A stretch of DNA of 64,000 bases from Arthrobacter sp. SX1312 (GTDB lineage Bacteria > Actinomycetota > Actinomycetes > Actinomycetales > Micrococcaceae), in NCBI RefSeq assembly GCF_002929295.1, contig NZ_PJIM01000001.1:979643-1043642 (forward strand). The letters are read 5' to 3'. Shown piece after piece: positions 39,682-48,487 of this stretch (within the stretch, counting starts at the first letter, position 1; the number at the start of each line of letters is the position of its first letter). Position numbers and translations under genes: made by a program. A model generated the notes under the pieces. It was not told where the DNA came from, made no database searches, and saw nothing but the letters and a program-made list of their open reading frames with translations.

Positions 39682-41754
39682 TTACGGATGAGCTCCCCGG
39701 TGCGCAGGGACTGTGGCGCCGGCGGGCTCCGGACTCAGCATCAGAATCGCGCCGGCGAGGAAGCACAGGGATCCTCCCAGTGTGCCGAGACCGGCCAGCT
39801 CGGCGTTCCAGGCCTCGCCGCTCGACGGAATGACGAAGGCCGAGACAGCCGAGATGCCGAACACAACCGAGCCGGCCATGTTCACCACGCCGATCTTCCA
39901 CGTCCGAGGTCTGGGACGGGCCGCAGCAGCGCTGCGATGGGCATACCGCAACGCCACGGCGCTCGAGACGAGGAATGCCACGGAGCCCAGTGCGTCGGGT
40001 CGCCACACCCGTTGCTCGGTGAGCGCCGGGTCGAGATTGACCAGCAGCGCGTTCGCCGTACGCCAGTTGAACCACAGTGTGCCGGCGAGCTGGATCGCGC
40101 CGGCGAGCCACACGAGATCACGCGGCTCCCAGACCCAGAACGAGCGGTGCCGCGCAGATCCCGGGACCGGGAGGGCATCGACGGCTTCGCGGTATTGCAG
40201 ATACGCCGCGCAGGTGAAGAACAGCGAACCGACGAAGAAGGTGAGTCCACACACGTGCGATCCCACGGCCTCGGCGTACGGCGGCACCGTGCCCAGAGCG
40301 AACAGGCTCGAGCCGATGATGAACAGCCAGGCGATGCGCCGATCCTGGACGGCCGATCGGCCCGCCCCCGAAATCTGAGGTGCACGGTCGGCCCTCGAGC
40401 GAGACTGCGATGTGGGGTGATCGACGTCGTCCGGTGTCCTGGACGCCTTCGGGCCCGGGTCCGGGAGCACATTGATGATCACGAAGGCCACGGCCACAGC
40501 CACCACCACCTGGGGTGTCACGGCCACCCCGTCGACGCCCAGCAGCAGTGTGGCCAGTAGTGTCGACGTCAACGGCAGTCGCAGCATGGCTGCGCACATC
40601 GCCCCCATACCCATACCGATCCCTGCGGCGAGGTCCATGCCGGGCAGTCCACTCATGGCGATACCGAGCGCCGCGCCGATGAACATCGAGGGGAACACCG
40701 ACCCACCCCGGAAAGCACTCAGCGAAAGCCCGTAGACCAGGGTCTTGCCGACGATCAGAAGGACCAGCACGGGGAGCGAGTAGGCAGCGGCGTTCCCGAC
40801 CAGCTCCGGAAGTGCGTCCTGCCCGGAGAACAACACCTGCGTGAAGCTGAGACCGGAGATCAACTGGTACGCCATCGCGGTCAGACCGATCAGCAGGCCG
40901 AGCGCGGTCGTCACCAGGACGCGGTTCCGGTGCACGACTGGCCGGAGCGACAGTGCAGCTTGGCGGATCACCCATCCCAACAGGGCACCGACGACACCCA
41001 TGACCACCGCCCAGCCCAACGTCGCGATCGTCGGCTGAACCGCGGGTGGCACCTCGGGCAGCGCCAGCGAGAAGCTGCCCAGCCCGGTCCAACCGTCCAG
41101 ACCGACGAACACCAGCGCCCCGACGCCGGAAGCGAGCAGTCCTGGCAAGGCCACCAGACTCAGTGTCATCCCCCCGATCCCGGCAGCCTCCATGATCAGG
41201 AAGGCACCGAGTACAGGAGAGCCGAGCAGGGTACTGACCGCCGCGAAACTGCCGGCCGACGCCATGATCGTCAGGGCCATCGGCGGGGCATCCTTCTTCA
41301 CCAGGTGCACCGCCAGCGCACCCAGGCCGCCACCGATCGCGATCAGCGGGCCCTCCGGACCGAGCACCGCACCGAGGCTGAGCGTGGTCAGCGCCGCGAG
41401 GACGATCCCCACGAGCTCCCGGCCCTTGGGCGGAGCGCCGCCCGACCTGAATCCCTCGGCGGGTGAATGACCCCCGGTTCCCGGCAGATACCGGATGGTC
41501 AACGCCGTCAGCAGCCCACAGAGCACCGACCACGGAACAGGCCACCACGCAGGAGCGGGACCCCCGAGGAACTGATCCGGCAGCCCGACGAAGACGAACT
41601 GCTGGACCGCCGCGACCGAAGCGAGAAAGCCGTACGCAATGATCGAGATGGGAATACCCAGAACCGCTGCCAGAACGAGCGCAGCGATGTAGGCCTTGGA
41701 ACGAATCACGGCAATCGGATCGATACCGGGCGGTGATACGGCCGCCCCGCTCAT
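39682..41754 (-). CDS. ClC-type chloride channel/antiporter fused to a YrhK-like membrane domain
   Basis: A 690-residue fusion. Residues about 15-430 are a ClC protein: PGTGGHSPAEG (filter region), LGPEGPLIAIGGG with the gating Glu, LGAFLIMEAAGIGG, and RGGSVFPSMFIGAALG. Residues about 475-680 hold six hydrophobic helices with FIIGSSLFALGTVPPYAEAV and VGSLFFTCAAYLQYREA, resembling YrhK-like domains. The ATG at 41754 gives a normal ClC N-terminus. It ends 31 bases before gadB starts, so the two probably share a transcript for acid stress. Confidence 0.8.
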   Translation of the reverse strand: MSGAAVSPPGIDPIAVIRSKAYIAALVLAAVLGIPISIIAYGFLASVAAVQQFVFVGLPDQFLGGPAPAWWPVPWSVLCGLLTALTIRYLPGTGGHSPAEGFRSGGAPPKGRELVGIVLAALTTLSLGAVLGPEGPLIAIGGGLGALAVHLVKKDAPPMALTIMASAGSFAAVSTLLGSPVLGAFLIMEAAGIGGMTLSLVALPGLLASGVGALVFVGLDGWTGLGSFSLALPEVPPAVQPTIATLGWAVVMGVVGALLGWVIRQAALSLRPVVHRNRVLVTTALGLLIGLTAMAYQLISGLSFTQVLFSGQDALPELVGNAAAYSLPVLVLLIVGKTLVYGLSLSAFRGGSVFPSMFIGAALGIAMSGLPGMDLAAGIGMGMGAMCAAMLRLPLTSTLLATLLLGVDGVAVTPQVVVAVAVAFVIINVLPDPGPKASRTPDDVDHPTSQSRSRADRAPQISGAGRSAVQDRRIAWLFIIGSSLFALGTVPPYAEAVGSHVCGLTFFVGSLFFTCAAYLQYREAVDALPVPGSARHRSFWVWEPRDLVWLAGAIQLAGTLWFNWRTANALLVNLDPALTEQRVWRPDALGSVAFLVSSAVALRYAHRSAAAARPRPRTWKIGVVNMAGSVVFGISAVSAFVIPSSGEAWNAELAGLGTLGGSLCFLAGAILMLSPEPAGATVPAHRGAHP

Positions 41755-42196
41755 TCCCGGCAACCCGACACGCAGGCAGCCCACGTTCGCCCGGAAGGCG
41801 GACTCCCCGTGGACTGAGGCACCGAAGTACTCGACAGAACGGTGTCGGTGCGCCCTTGCTCGCAGGTGGGCATCCCTTCTCCTTCCGCCGGCCACACGGT
41901 TGCCAAGCTATTGCTTTCGGTGCACGCGACCATCACCAGTTGCGGGTGAATCAGAACCAGACCCCCCGCCCGATGAAGGCACCGTCGCCGCGCTCGTCCT
42001 GTACTCCACACTGCCGAATACCTTCACACCTTCGCCGGCTCTGCCCCGGCAGACGCCGCGTTCCTTCGCTGCCTTGATCCCCTCGGCCCGCCGACGGTCC
42101 CGCCGTCGGGCGAACGTGAGGTCCGCGAGCCGTCATGGATCGTCCTCGGTTGGGGTTGTCTATCGCGGGCGGATCGGTTCTCCTAGGGTATGAAGC
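41755..42196. promoter_or_regulatory. 442-base divergent region between the ClC gene and an ABC exporter
   Basis: No supported gene. It holds an inverted repeat CCGACGG-TCCCG-CCGTCGG (42091-42109) about 88 bases before the ABC gene and the -10 box of that gene (42184-42189). Minus-strand promoter elements for the ClC-gad pair must lie here but are not obvious. Confidence 0.3.
42184..42189 (+). promoter_or_regulatory. -10 box for leaderless ABC exporter mRNA
   Basis: TAGGGT lies 7 nt before the ATG at 42197, with no Shine-Dalgarno sequence. Confidence 0.45.
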
Positions 42197-42925
42197 ATGG
42201 ACGACGTCGGCGGGTTGCGCGCGGACCAGGTGCGCCGCCGGCTGGGTGACACGCTCGCCCTCGATGGGGTTTCGCTCGCTGTCGAGCCCGGGCAGGTGCA
42301 TGCCCTGGTCGGCCTCAATGGTGCGGGCAAGACCACTCTCCTGCGTGTGCTGCTCGGCATGCTCAGTGTTGACTCCGGATCGGTCACGCTCGGCGGTGTT
42401 GCGCTCTCCGGGGTCGAGCCCGCGGCATGGGCGGGGGTCGGGCACACTCTCGAGACGGCTTTTGCGTACCCGGAGCTCGATGTACGGCAGAATCTGGAGA
42501 TCGCCGCGCGTCTTCGCCTCGTCGGGTCGGACCGGATCGACGGAATGGTCGAGTGGTCTCTGTCTGCCTTCGAACTCGGTGCATATGCCGGGGTGGCCGC
42601 GCGGCGGCTCTCGCAGGGCAACCGGCAGCGGGTCGGGCTCGCGGCGGCGCTGCAGCACGCTCCGGGCACCGTCGTGCTCGACGAGCCGTCCAACGCGCTC
42701 GACCCCGCCGGCGTTCTCCTGCTGCGCGAGACCCTGCTGCGACGTCGCGATGATGGCGCCGCGATTCTCGTGTCCAGTCACCACCTCGACGAGGTCGCCC
42801 GGATCGCGGACCGCATCACGCTGATGAACAGGGGACGTGTCATCGGCAGCCTCGATCCCGACACCCTCGACCTCGAACGCTCCTTCTTCTCCGCGGTACA
42901 CGCCGACGACGAGGCACGACGATGA
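42197..42925 (+). CDS. ABC transporter ATP-binding protein
   Basis: A 242-residue cytoplasmic ATPase of an ABC-2 exporter: Walker A GLNGAGKTT (near residue 40), Q-loop near ETAFAYPELDV, signature RRLSQGNRQRVGL, Walker B GTVVLDEPSNALDP and the switch His in VSSHHLDEV. It overlaps its permease gene by 4 bases. The substrate is unknown; lipid, antibiotic or peptide export are all possible. Confidence 0.9.
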   Translation: MDDVGGLRADQVRRRLGDTLALDGVSLAVEPGQVHALVGLNGAGKTTLLRVLLGMLSVDSGSVTLGGVALSGVEPAAWAGVGHTLETAFAYPELDVRQNLEIAARLRLVGSDRIDGMVEWSLSAFELGAYAGVAARRLSQGNRQRVGLAAALQHAPGTVVLDEPSNALDPAGVLLLRETLLRRRDDGAAILVSSHHLDEVARIADRITLMNRGRVIGSLDPDTLDLERSFFSAVHADDEARR

Positions 42926-43683
42926 AGTGCCTCGGCGTCGCGTTCGCCGTCGAGGCGCGGAAGGCCGCGGCTTCCCAGGTCTTCCGTACGATCACGTGGC
43001 TGCTCCTGGCCGGCCTCGGCGTGCTGAGCGGCAGCCTAGTGCTGGCCGTGCAGGCCGGCAACGAGCAGGTCGCCGGGCAACTCGGACCGCTCGGCGCCCT
43101 CGACGGCTGGCCATTGCTCATCGGCGCGGTGATGCAGATTGCAGCCGCCGGAGGGCTGCTCGCATTCGGCGTCGCCGTGAGTTGGATCGTTGCACGTGAG
43201 TTCGCCGATGGCACGATCACCGGCCTCTTCGCACTCCCCATCCGCCGGTCGACCATCGCGGTCGCGAAACTCGCGGTGTTCCTCGTCTGGGCGGTGATGG
43301 TCGCGCTCGGGCTGACGGTGACGACGGGGCTGCTCGGAGTGCTGCTGGGATACGGGCTTCCTACGTACGAGAGCGGTTTCGCTTTGCTCCGGTTGTTCGT
43401 GCTGTCGGTGTTCACCGCGCTCTCGGCGGCGCCCGCGGGCTGGGCCGCGACGCGCGGTCGCGGGATCCTGCCGGGCATCGCGGCCACGATCGTGATCCTC
43501 GTGATCGCTCAGGTGGGCGTGCTGTCCGGCCTGGGTGGATGGGCACTGTTCGGGGCTCCCGCCTTGTGGGCGATGACGCCAGGAGCCGTGACGCCGGTCC
43601 AGCTTCTACCGACACTGCTCGCCTCCGCGGCATTCGCCGGTGCAACCGCCGTCGCCTGGAACCGGCTGCAGCTCGACCGGTGA
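42922..43683 (+). CDS. ABC-2 type transporter permease
   Basis: A 253-residue membrane protein with six predicted helices, e.g. TWLLLAGLGVLSGSLVLAVQ, AGGLLAFGVAVSWIVAREF and VMVALGLTVTTGLLGVLLGYG, with the conserved cytoplasmic EFADGTITGLFALPI segment. It is coupled to the ATPase gene. Its 3' end, including the stop and the following GGAGG, is repeated imperfectly at 45097-45139. Confidence 0.85.
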   Translation: MKCLGVAFAVEARKAAASQVFRTITWLLLAGLGVLSGSLVLAVQAGNEQVAGQLGPLGALDGWPLLIGAVMQIAAAGGLLAFGVAVSWIVAREFADGTITGLFALPIRRSTIAVAKLAVFLVWAVMVALGLTVTTGLLGVLLGYGLPTYESGFALLRLFVLSVFTALSAAPAGWAATRGRGILPGIAATIVILVIAQVGVLSGLGGWALFGAPALWAMTPGAVTPVQLLPTLLASAAFAGATAVAWNRLQLDR

Positions 43684-43690
43684 CAGGAGG
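43648..43690 (+). repeat. 43-bp imperfect direct repeat, copy 1
   Basis: Covers the last codons and stop of the ABC permease and the GGAGG after it. It matches 45097-45139 at 36 of 43 positions, counted by eye, with two exact 13-mers. Confidence 0.6.
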
Positions 43691-43746
43691 CTCGCGTGTG
43701 CGACGCAACGGGACATCCCCATTTCGTCGATGTCTTCCGTCTTCAC

Positions 43747-44829
43747 CTATTTCCTGGTGTCGTGCTGCTCGGAAGCCGGCTGCCGCGTGGTCCGGAGGCG
43801 GGCATGGGCGGCGTCGAGGTGGTTCGTGATCGCGGCCGTCACCATCGGCATGTCAGGGTAGGGGAACGGGTGACCGGCGTCCTTCAGCCACAGGCCGCGG
43901 GCGGACGGGATGGCTGCGGCGAGGCGGTGGCCGTGCTCGATCGGCAGGAGCGCGTCGGCGTTGCCGTGTATCACGAGGGTGGGTGCCGTGATGCCGGCCA
44001 GCAGGTGGTATCGGGAGCGGGTGACAGCGACAGCAACCTGGTGCTGCAGCAGTGCGCGGAGGTTGAGTCCGTGTCGTTCCCGCAGGTCGTAGAGGATGAT
44101 CCTGGTCCACTCTTCCACGTCGACGGGTTCGTCTCCGCCGTGCGCGACCAGTCCCGTCAGGAGCTCCTTCACGCGATTCGTTTCCCCACCGAGCAAGCGG
44201 TATCGCAGCAGTGGGAACCCCGCAATCGCAGACCGGATCAGCGGCCAGGTCCGTGGTCCGGGCATCGAGGGGTCGGTCGGGTCCGCCGAGGTGGACATGA
44301 GGGTGAGGGAGCGGACACGCTCAGGGTGGGCGAGCGCGACCTCCTGGGCGACGAATCCTCCGAGGGATAGCCCGACGACGTGGATCCTATCGACGCGGAG
44401 CTCGTCGAGGACGGCGATCGCATCGTTCGCCATGTCGATCAAGGAGTACGGGTGCTTCCGGCTCCAGCCTGTCATCCAACTGGACGCGCCGGTGCCCCGG
44501 TGGTCGTACCGGACCACGCGGTACCCCGCCGCCGCCAGCCCGCGCAGGAACGCGGGCGGCCAGAACAGGGAGCCCACACCGAGTGAGGAGTCGAGCAGTA
44601 CGACACCCCTCTCCGCACCGACAGGAGGGAGGGACTCGTACCAGATCCGGACCCCGCCGGACCGGGCGTACCCCGATGTACCGCTGACGACTCCCGTCAC
44701 GGGGCCGGCGCGGATGCGGGCAATCGTTCTCCCGGTGCCGGGCGGCAGGCGAGGCCCTCGCCACGTCAGAAGCGCCGCGAGTCCGGCAAGCCCCGACGCC
44801 GCCGATGCCAGCACCACCCGTCTCCTCAT
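43747..44829 (-). CDS. Alpha/beta hydrolase with N-terminal signal or anchor
   Basis: A 360-residue hydrolase. RRRVVLASAASGLAGLAALL suggests a signal peptide or anchor, so it probably acts outside the cytoplasm. The fold shows VVRYDHRGTGASSW, nucleophile elbow GLSLGGF (near residue 173) and the catalytic His in LKDAGHPFPY (near residue 325). It is a lipase/esterase or peroxidase-like enzyme of unknown substrate. TATGCT (44836-44841) lies 6 bases before the ATG. The gene sits between two copies of a 43-bp repeat. Confidence 0.75.
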   Translation of the reverse strand: MRRRVVLASAASGLAGLAALLTWRGPRLPPGTGRTIARIRAGPVTGVVSGTSGYARSGGVRIWYESLPPVGAERGVVLLDSSLGVGSLFWPPAFLRGLAAAGYRVVRYDHRGTGASSWMTGWSRKHPYSLIDMANDAIAVLDELRVDRIHVVGLSLGGFVAQEVALAHPERVRSLTLMSTSADPTDPSMPGPRTWPLIRSAIAGFPLLRYRLLGGETNRVKELLTGLVAHGGDEPVDVEEWTRIILYDLRERHGLNLRALLQHQVAVAVTRSRYHLLAGITAPTLVIHGNADALLPIEHGHRLAAAIPSARGLWLKDAGHPFPYPDMPMVTAAITNHLDAAHARLRTTRQPASEQHDTRK

Positions 44830-44835
44830 CGGCTC

Positions 44836-44841
44836 AGCATA
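44836..44841 (-). promoter_or_regulatory. -10 box for leaderless hydrolase mRNA
   Basis: TATGCT on the minus strand, 6 nt before the ATG at 44829. Confidence 0.45.
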
Positions 44842-45174
44842 GAAGACACCAGCAGGTATGCGGGCCGGCCGGATGGGTTTCTCTCAGGGATACCAAGGGC
44901 TGCCTTCAAAGGGAGTTATCTGTCCTCCTCGTGTCCAGCTTCGAACAACAGCATCCGGGTACGACCACTCGAATCCCGCACCTCGAAAGGATGCAGCACG
45001 GCCGGTCGAACCATCACCACTCCCCGTGTGAACCGCAGCGGTAAGCGACGTTCTCTGGTAGCGCACCAGGCTCGGGCGGTGCGCGGCATCGCCCCCACCG
45101 TCGCTTGCAAGCGGCTGCAGCTCGGTCGGTGACAGGAGGGCACGGTGGCGCGACACGCCACCTTGCCGAGGATG
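44842..45174. other. Intergenic remnant region
   Basis: No intact gene. It holds the second copy of the permease 3' end (45097-45139) and, on the minus strand near 44940-45075, a short protein-like stretch (VRDSSGRTRMLLFEAG) that may be the relic of a lost gene. Confidence 0.4.
45097..45139 (+). repeat. 43-bp imperfect direct repeat, copy 2
   Basis: Degenerate copy of the ABC permease end: in the same reading frame it gives VACKRLQLGR-stop against VAWNRLQLDR-stop, followed by the same GACAGGAGG. Confidence 0.6.
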
Positions 45175-45975
45175 TCATCCGATCACGTCACGTCGTCGAA
45201 GCGCGATCGTCGCCAGGACGACCAGGACTGTGCTCACCCCCCACAGGAGCACGAGCCCTGCCCAGTCGGTGCCGTCGGTGAGCGGCTGGTCGCGGTACGC
45301 CCAGGAGTACGGTGAGACCGCGCGAAGCCACTGTGCGTCTGTCACCTGGTTCGCTATCGCGTTTCCCACGTATGCAAGGACGGCGATGCCCGCGCCGGCA
45401 CCTATGGCGAGGATCCGTCGGCCCGTGACGGCGCCGACGAGAAGGGCGAACCCGCCCGCCAGGGCTGCGAGTCCGACAAGCGCCGCGGAGGTGCCCACTG
45501 CATCGGGCGGGTCGATGGCGAGTTCGGCTGGTTCGATGAGCATGACCACGATCGCCGCGGCGAGCAGCCCGAGCCAGGCCAGTCGAACGATCACCGACAG
45601 TGCCGACTCGAGTGCGACCTGCGTGCGGCTGACCCCGTGCGCGAGTGTGAGCTCGAGCTGGCCCGACTCCTCGGCGCCGGCAATCGCCGACGACCCCCAG
45701 GACACCGCGGCGATGACCAGCAGCAGGAATCCGATGAGCCCGTAGAACGTGCTCTGCACGTACCCCGGACCTGACGCGATCTGCTCGTAGCCGAGCGTTT
45801 TCACGAGCTCGGGCGGGAGACTGTCGATGATCTGCTGCATCTCACCGTTGCCTCCGATGCTCGGAAACAGTGGCAGGTACAGCAGCAGCGCGGCTGCGAC
45901 CCCAAGACTCCAGCCCAGGAGTGAACGCCACGAGTCACCGAGCGAACGACGGAAGACCGGCAGGATCCTAGACAT
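45175..45975 (-). CDS. ABC-2 type transporter permease
   Basis: A 266-residue membrane protein with six predicted helices and the conserved periplasmic/cytoplasmic pattern of ABC-2 permeases (SLGDSWRSLLGWSLGVAAALLLY, IAGAEESGQLELTLAHGVSR). The ATG at 45975 overlaps the ATPase gene by 8 bases; a longer frame lies inside that gene. It is the partner of the ATPase upstream and is probably controlled by the nearby TetR gene. Confidence 0.85.
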   Translation of the reverse strand: MSRILPVFRRSLGDSWRSLLGWSLGVAAALLLYLPLFPSIGGNGEMQQIIDSLPPELVKTLGYEQIASGPGYVQSTFYGLIGFLLLVIAAVSWGSSAIAGAEESGQLELTLAHGVSRTQVALESALSVIVRLAWLGLLAAAIVVMLIEPAELAIDPPDAVGTSAALVGLAALAGGFALLVGAVTGRRILAIGAGAGIAVLAYVGNAIANQVTDAQWLRAVSPYSWAYRDQPLTDGTDWAGLVLLWGVSTVLVVLATIALRRRDVIG

Positions 45976-46906
45976 GAGTCGCCTCCTCGACGCTGCCGGA
46001 ACCGTAGAGCTGGAGCACCGACTCCTCGAGATCCGGTTCCTCGACCGTGAGGTCGACAACCCGGTGGCGGGCCAGCAGCTTCACGAACGGATCGATGTCG
46101 CCCTCGACTTTCGCCCCGAGGCGCGCGATCCCACCGCCTTCGTCACCGGTGACGGCTATGTCGCTGAGTCCGGGCAGTTTCTCGAGGTCCCCGCGCAGCA
46201 GTGCAAGGGAGGTCCCGTCGACGCCCGCCCGCACATGCCGGACGCTGCTGAGGCGCAGCGAGTCGACGCGACCCTGAGCGACGATCCTGCCACCACTGAG
46301 CACCGCGACTTCGTCGGCGGTCTGCTGGATCTCACTGAGCACGTGCGAACTGAGCAGAACCGTCTGACCCGCGTCGCGCGCCTCGCGCACCATTTCAAGG
46401 AAGGTTCGCTGCACGAGTGGGTCGAGCCCGCTCGTCGGCTCGTCGAGCACCAGCAGTTCAGGGTGGTGCATGAATGCCTGGATGAGTCCGAGTTTCTGCT
46501 TGTTGCCCTTCGAGAGCGCGCGGACCGGTCGGTCGAGGTTCACGCCGAGCCGATCGGCGAGCCTGTCGATCGTCCCTGGTGGAACCGGACCGCTGATCTC
46601 GGCGAGATGCCGGAGCAGTTGCCGGCCCCGAAGGCGTCCCTCGAGCCGCAGTTCCCCGGGGACATAGCCGATACGCCGCCGTAAGGCCGGGCCGCCCTCG
46701 CCGGGCGTGGTACCCAGGATCCTCGCGGTTCCGGACGTCGGCCGGATGATGTCGAGCAGGATACGCAGGGTCGTGGTCTTGCCGGCCCCATTCGGGCCGA
46801 TCAGTCCGAACACCGCCCCTGGTGTCACGTCGAGATCGAGGCCATGGAGTGCTTGATGTGCGCCGTAGCGTTTGGTCAGTTCGAAGGTTTCGATAGCAGG
46901 GATCAT
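45968..46906 (-). CDS. ABC transporter ATP-binding protein (drug-export type)
   Basis: A 312-residue ATPase. Walker A GPNGAGKTTTLRIL (near residue 39), signature RALSKGNKQKLGL, Walker B LLVLDEPTSGLDP, and LLSSHVLSEIQQ with the switch His. The C-terminal 85 residues form the extra domain common to DrrA/CcmA-type exporters. AAAGGAA lies upstream of the ATG. The likely role is drug or lipid export with the overlapping permease. Confidence 0.9.
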   Translation of the reverse strand: MIPAIETFELTKRYGAHQALHGLDLDVTPGAVFGLIGPNGAGKTTTLRILLDIIRPTSGTARILGTTPGEGGPALRRRIGYVPGELRLEGRLRGRQLLRHLAEISGPVPPGTIDRLADRLGVNLDRPVRALSKGNKQKLGLIQAFMHHPELLVLDEPTSGLDPLVQRTFLEMVREARDAGQTVLLSSHVLSEIQQTADEVAVLSGGRIVAQGRVDSLRLSSVRHVRAGVDGTSLALLRGDLEKLPGLSDIAVTGDEGGGIARLGAKVEGDIDPFVKLLARHRVVDLTVEEPDLEESVLQLYGSGSVEEATHV

Positions 46907-46944
46907 CGCCCCGTGTTCCTTTCGTGCGAATGAAGTGGATGGAG

Positions 46945-47643
46945 TCAGGACCGGCGGGGGCGCGGCGGGTCCGGGTCCTGATTGGGGTCGTTCTCCCCTT
47001 TGTCGGAGCGAGGTCCACTCGTCCTCGTCAGTGCCTCGCGCGCGGCGACAAGCATCCGATCGTCGGAGTAGAGGCCGTGCGTGTAGAGGTCGAGAATCGG
47101 GATCGTCGATCGACGGATGCCTTCCTCGCTCAGTTGGTCGAGGCCGAGACCCCGCGTGACCTGCCGTCGCATCACCAGTGGGGCCAAGCCGTGCAGCGTG
47201 AGGTACAGCGCGAGGATGTCGCGGTCTTCGGGCTCCCGCATGATGCCTGCGGCGATTTGCTCGTCCAGCATCCGGGACGTACCGGTGAGCAGCGCGTCGA
47301 AAAGCTCATCCGCGGCGGTTGTTCCCGAGGACAGCATGCGGGCGAGGTAATCGATGAGCGGATGAAACCGATCAACATCGGCTAGCCAGCGAGCAATTGC
47401 CGAGGTCGCGTCTCGGGTCATTTCGTCCTTCCGGCCGACGAACTCCTCCACCACGTAGCGGTCGCACGCCTGACGCAGTCCATCCTTCGAGCCGAAGTGA
47501 TGGAGCACGAGCCCAGGGCTGACATCCGCCGCAGCGGCAATCGCACGAACAGTTGTTGTGCCGAAACCGTCGCGCCCGAAGAGAGCCACCGCAGCGTCAC
47601 GTATCCGCGCGCGGGTGCTCAGATCTTCGGATGCTGAACGCAT
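46945..47643 (-). CDS. TetR family transcriptional regulator
   Basis: A 232-residue repressor. The N-terminal helix-turn-helix is RARIRDAAVALFGRDGFGTTTVRAIAAAADVSPGLVLHHFGSKDGLRQA (split here by reading only; residues 10-58), followed by a helical ligand-binding domain. It probably represses itself and the downstream ABC exporter, which starts 38 bases after its stop. The ATG at 47643 is preceded 7 bases upstream by TAGCAT. Confidence 0.88.
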   Translation of the reverse strand: MRSASEDLSTRARIRDAAVALFGRDGFGTTTVRAIAAAADVSPGLVLHHFGSKDGLRQACDRYVVEEFVGRKDEMTRDATSAIARWLADVDRFHPLIDYLARMLSSGTTAADELFDALLTGTSRMLDEQIAAGIMREPEDRDILALYLTLHGLAPLVMRRQVTRGLGLDQLSEEGIRRSTIPILDLYTHGLYSDDRMLVAAREALTRTSGPRSDKGENDPNQDPDPPRPRRS

Positions 47644-47650
47644 GTTTAAT

Positions 47651-47670
47651 ATGCTAGACGCCTGTTCAGG
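47651..47670 (-). promoter_or_regulatory. TetR gene promoter with overlapping dyad
   Basis: -10 box TAGCAT (47651-47656) 7 nt before the ATG, and CCTG-AA-CAGG (47661-47670) between it and the -35 position. A repressor bound there would block the promoter, so it is a candidate autoregulatory site. Confidence 0.4.
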
Positions 47671-47883
47671 TCACCATTAGACCTGGAACGACTTCTTGTC
47701 GTCCTCCTACAACGGGCCACTCCGTTCCTGAACGACCATCCGCGCAGAGATATTCGAAGTCACGTGTGCCCGACGTGGTTTTGATCGACGTCGTCTGCTC
47801 CGGCCGTCGAGTGGTTCGGGGAATCACTTTCGGGTACATCTCGCCGAAGCGCATGCGGACTTACCAGGTGAGGCTGTTTGAAG

Positions 47884-48279
47884 TCACTGTTGATCGGAGG
47901 GTTCGTGGAATCGGCCTATGCGTTGGGGTGAGCTCTTGGGGACGCGCTCGACGAGTCCGCGGGCTTCGAGGTCGACTTTGGTGTAGCGGACGTAGTTGGC
48001 GAGCCGTCCGTTGGGGAAAGCCGGGTGGGACCCGAGTCTGGTTTGCCCTTCGTTGACGATGACCTGCAGCGGCACGGTGCCGTCGTCGGCGGCGAAGGCG
48101 TCGATCGTGGTCAGGATGACATCGACGAGCAGCTCGTACTGCTCGAGCGCGATGGTCCATCCGTCCAGGCCATCAGGCCGGGTCGCGTTGAACACCTGCA
48201 CCCGCCCGCGTTTCCGGGCACGTTCATCTTCAGCCCATGCCCGTGGAGCAACGGCCGCCGAGTGTGGGTCAGCGGACAT
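47884..48279 (-). CDS. Conserved hypothetical protein (DUF6958-like, tentative)
   Basis: A 131-residue cytosolic protein: GWTIALEQYELLVDVILTTIDAF, then PNGRLANYVRYTKVDLEARGLVERV, which has the look of a winged-helix DNA- or protein-binding fold. It resembles the DUF6958 family, but that is from memory of its style only. The ATG overlaps the stop of the truncated SRPBCC gene by 11 bases, so both belonged to one transcript. Confidence 0.55.
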   Translation of the reverse strand: MSADPHSAAVAPRAWAEDERARKRGRVQVFNATRPDGLDGWTIALEQYELLVDVILTTIDAFAADDGTVPLQVIVNEGQTRLGSHPAFPNGRLANYVRYTKVDLEARGLVERVPKSSPQRIGRFHEPSDQQ

Positions 48280-48487
48280 GCGGCGCCTCTACGAGGTCCT
48301 TGAGTTGCTGCAAGTCCTTCACGTGCAGCGGCCGGATCGAGCGGCGCAGCCACCTGTTCGCCAGGGGTTTCAGGATGCGCGGCACGGGAGGATCGACATC
48401 GAAGGCAAGCGCCACCCGGGTCCGGGTCGGTGTCGCGGAATCGATAGGGAAGTCGACGTTCGGGCTCACCCAGTTCCCGGGCGGCAA
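48269..48487 (-). pseudogene. Truncated SRPBCC-family gene (C-terminal part)
   Basis: The 72-codon frame ends with TRVALAFDVDPPVPRILKPL and RWLRRSIRPLHVKDLQQLKDLVE, the C-terminal beta strand and long helix of SRPBCC/polyketide-cyclase-like proteins (usually 140-160 residues). The first 20-25 residues do not look like the family and lie opposite the start of the truncated TetR gene. The N-terminal half is missing. Confidence 0.55.

Noticed and set aside
41951-42901. Long minus-strand open frame opposite the ABC ATPase gene
   Set aside because: It mirrors the codon pattern of the real ABC gene, has no domain and no ribosome site.
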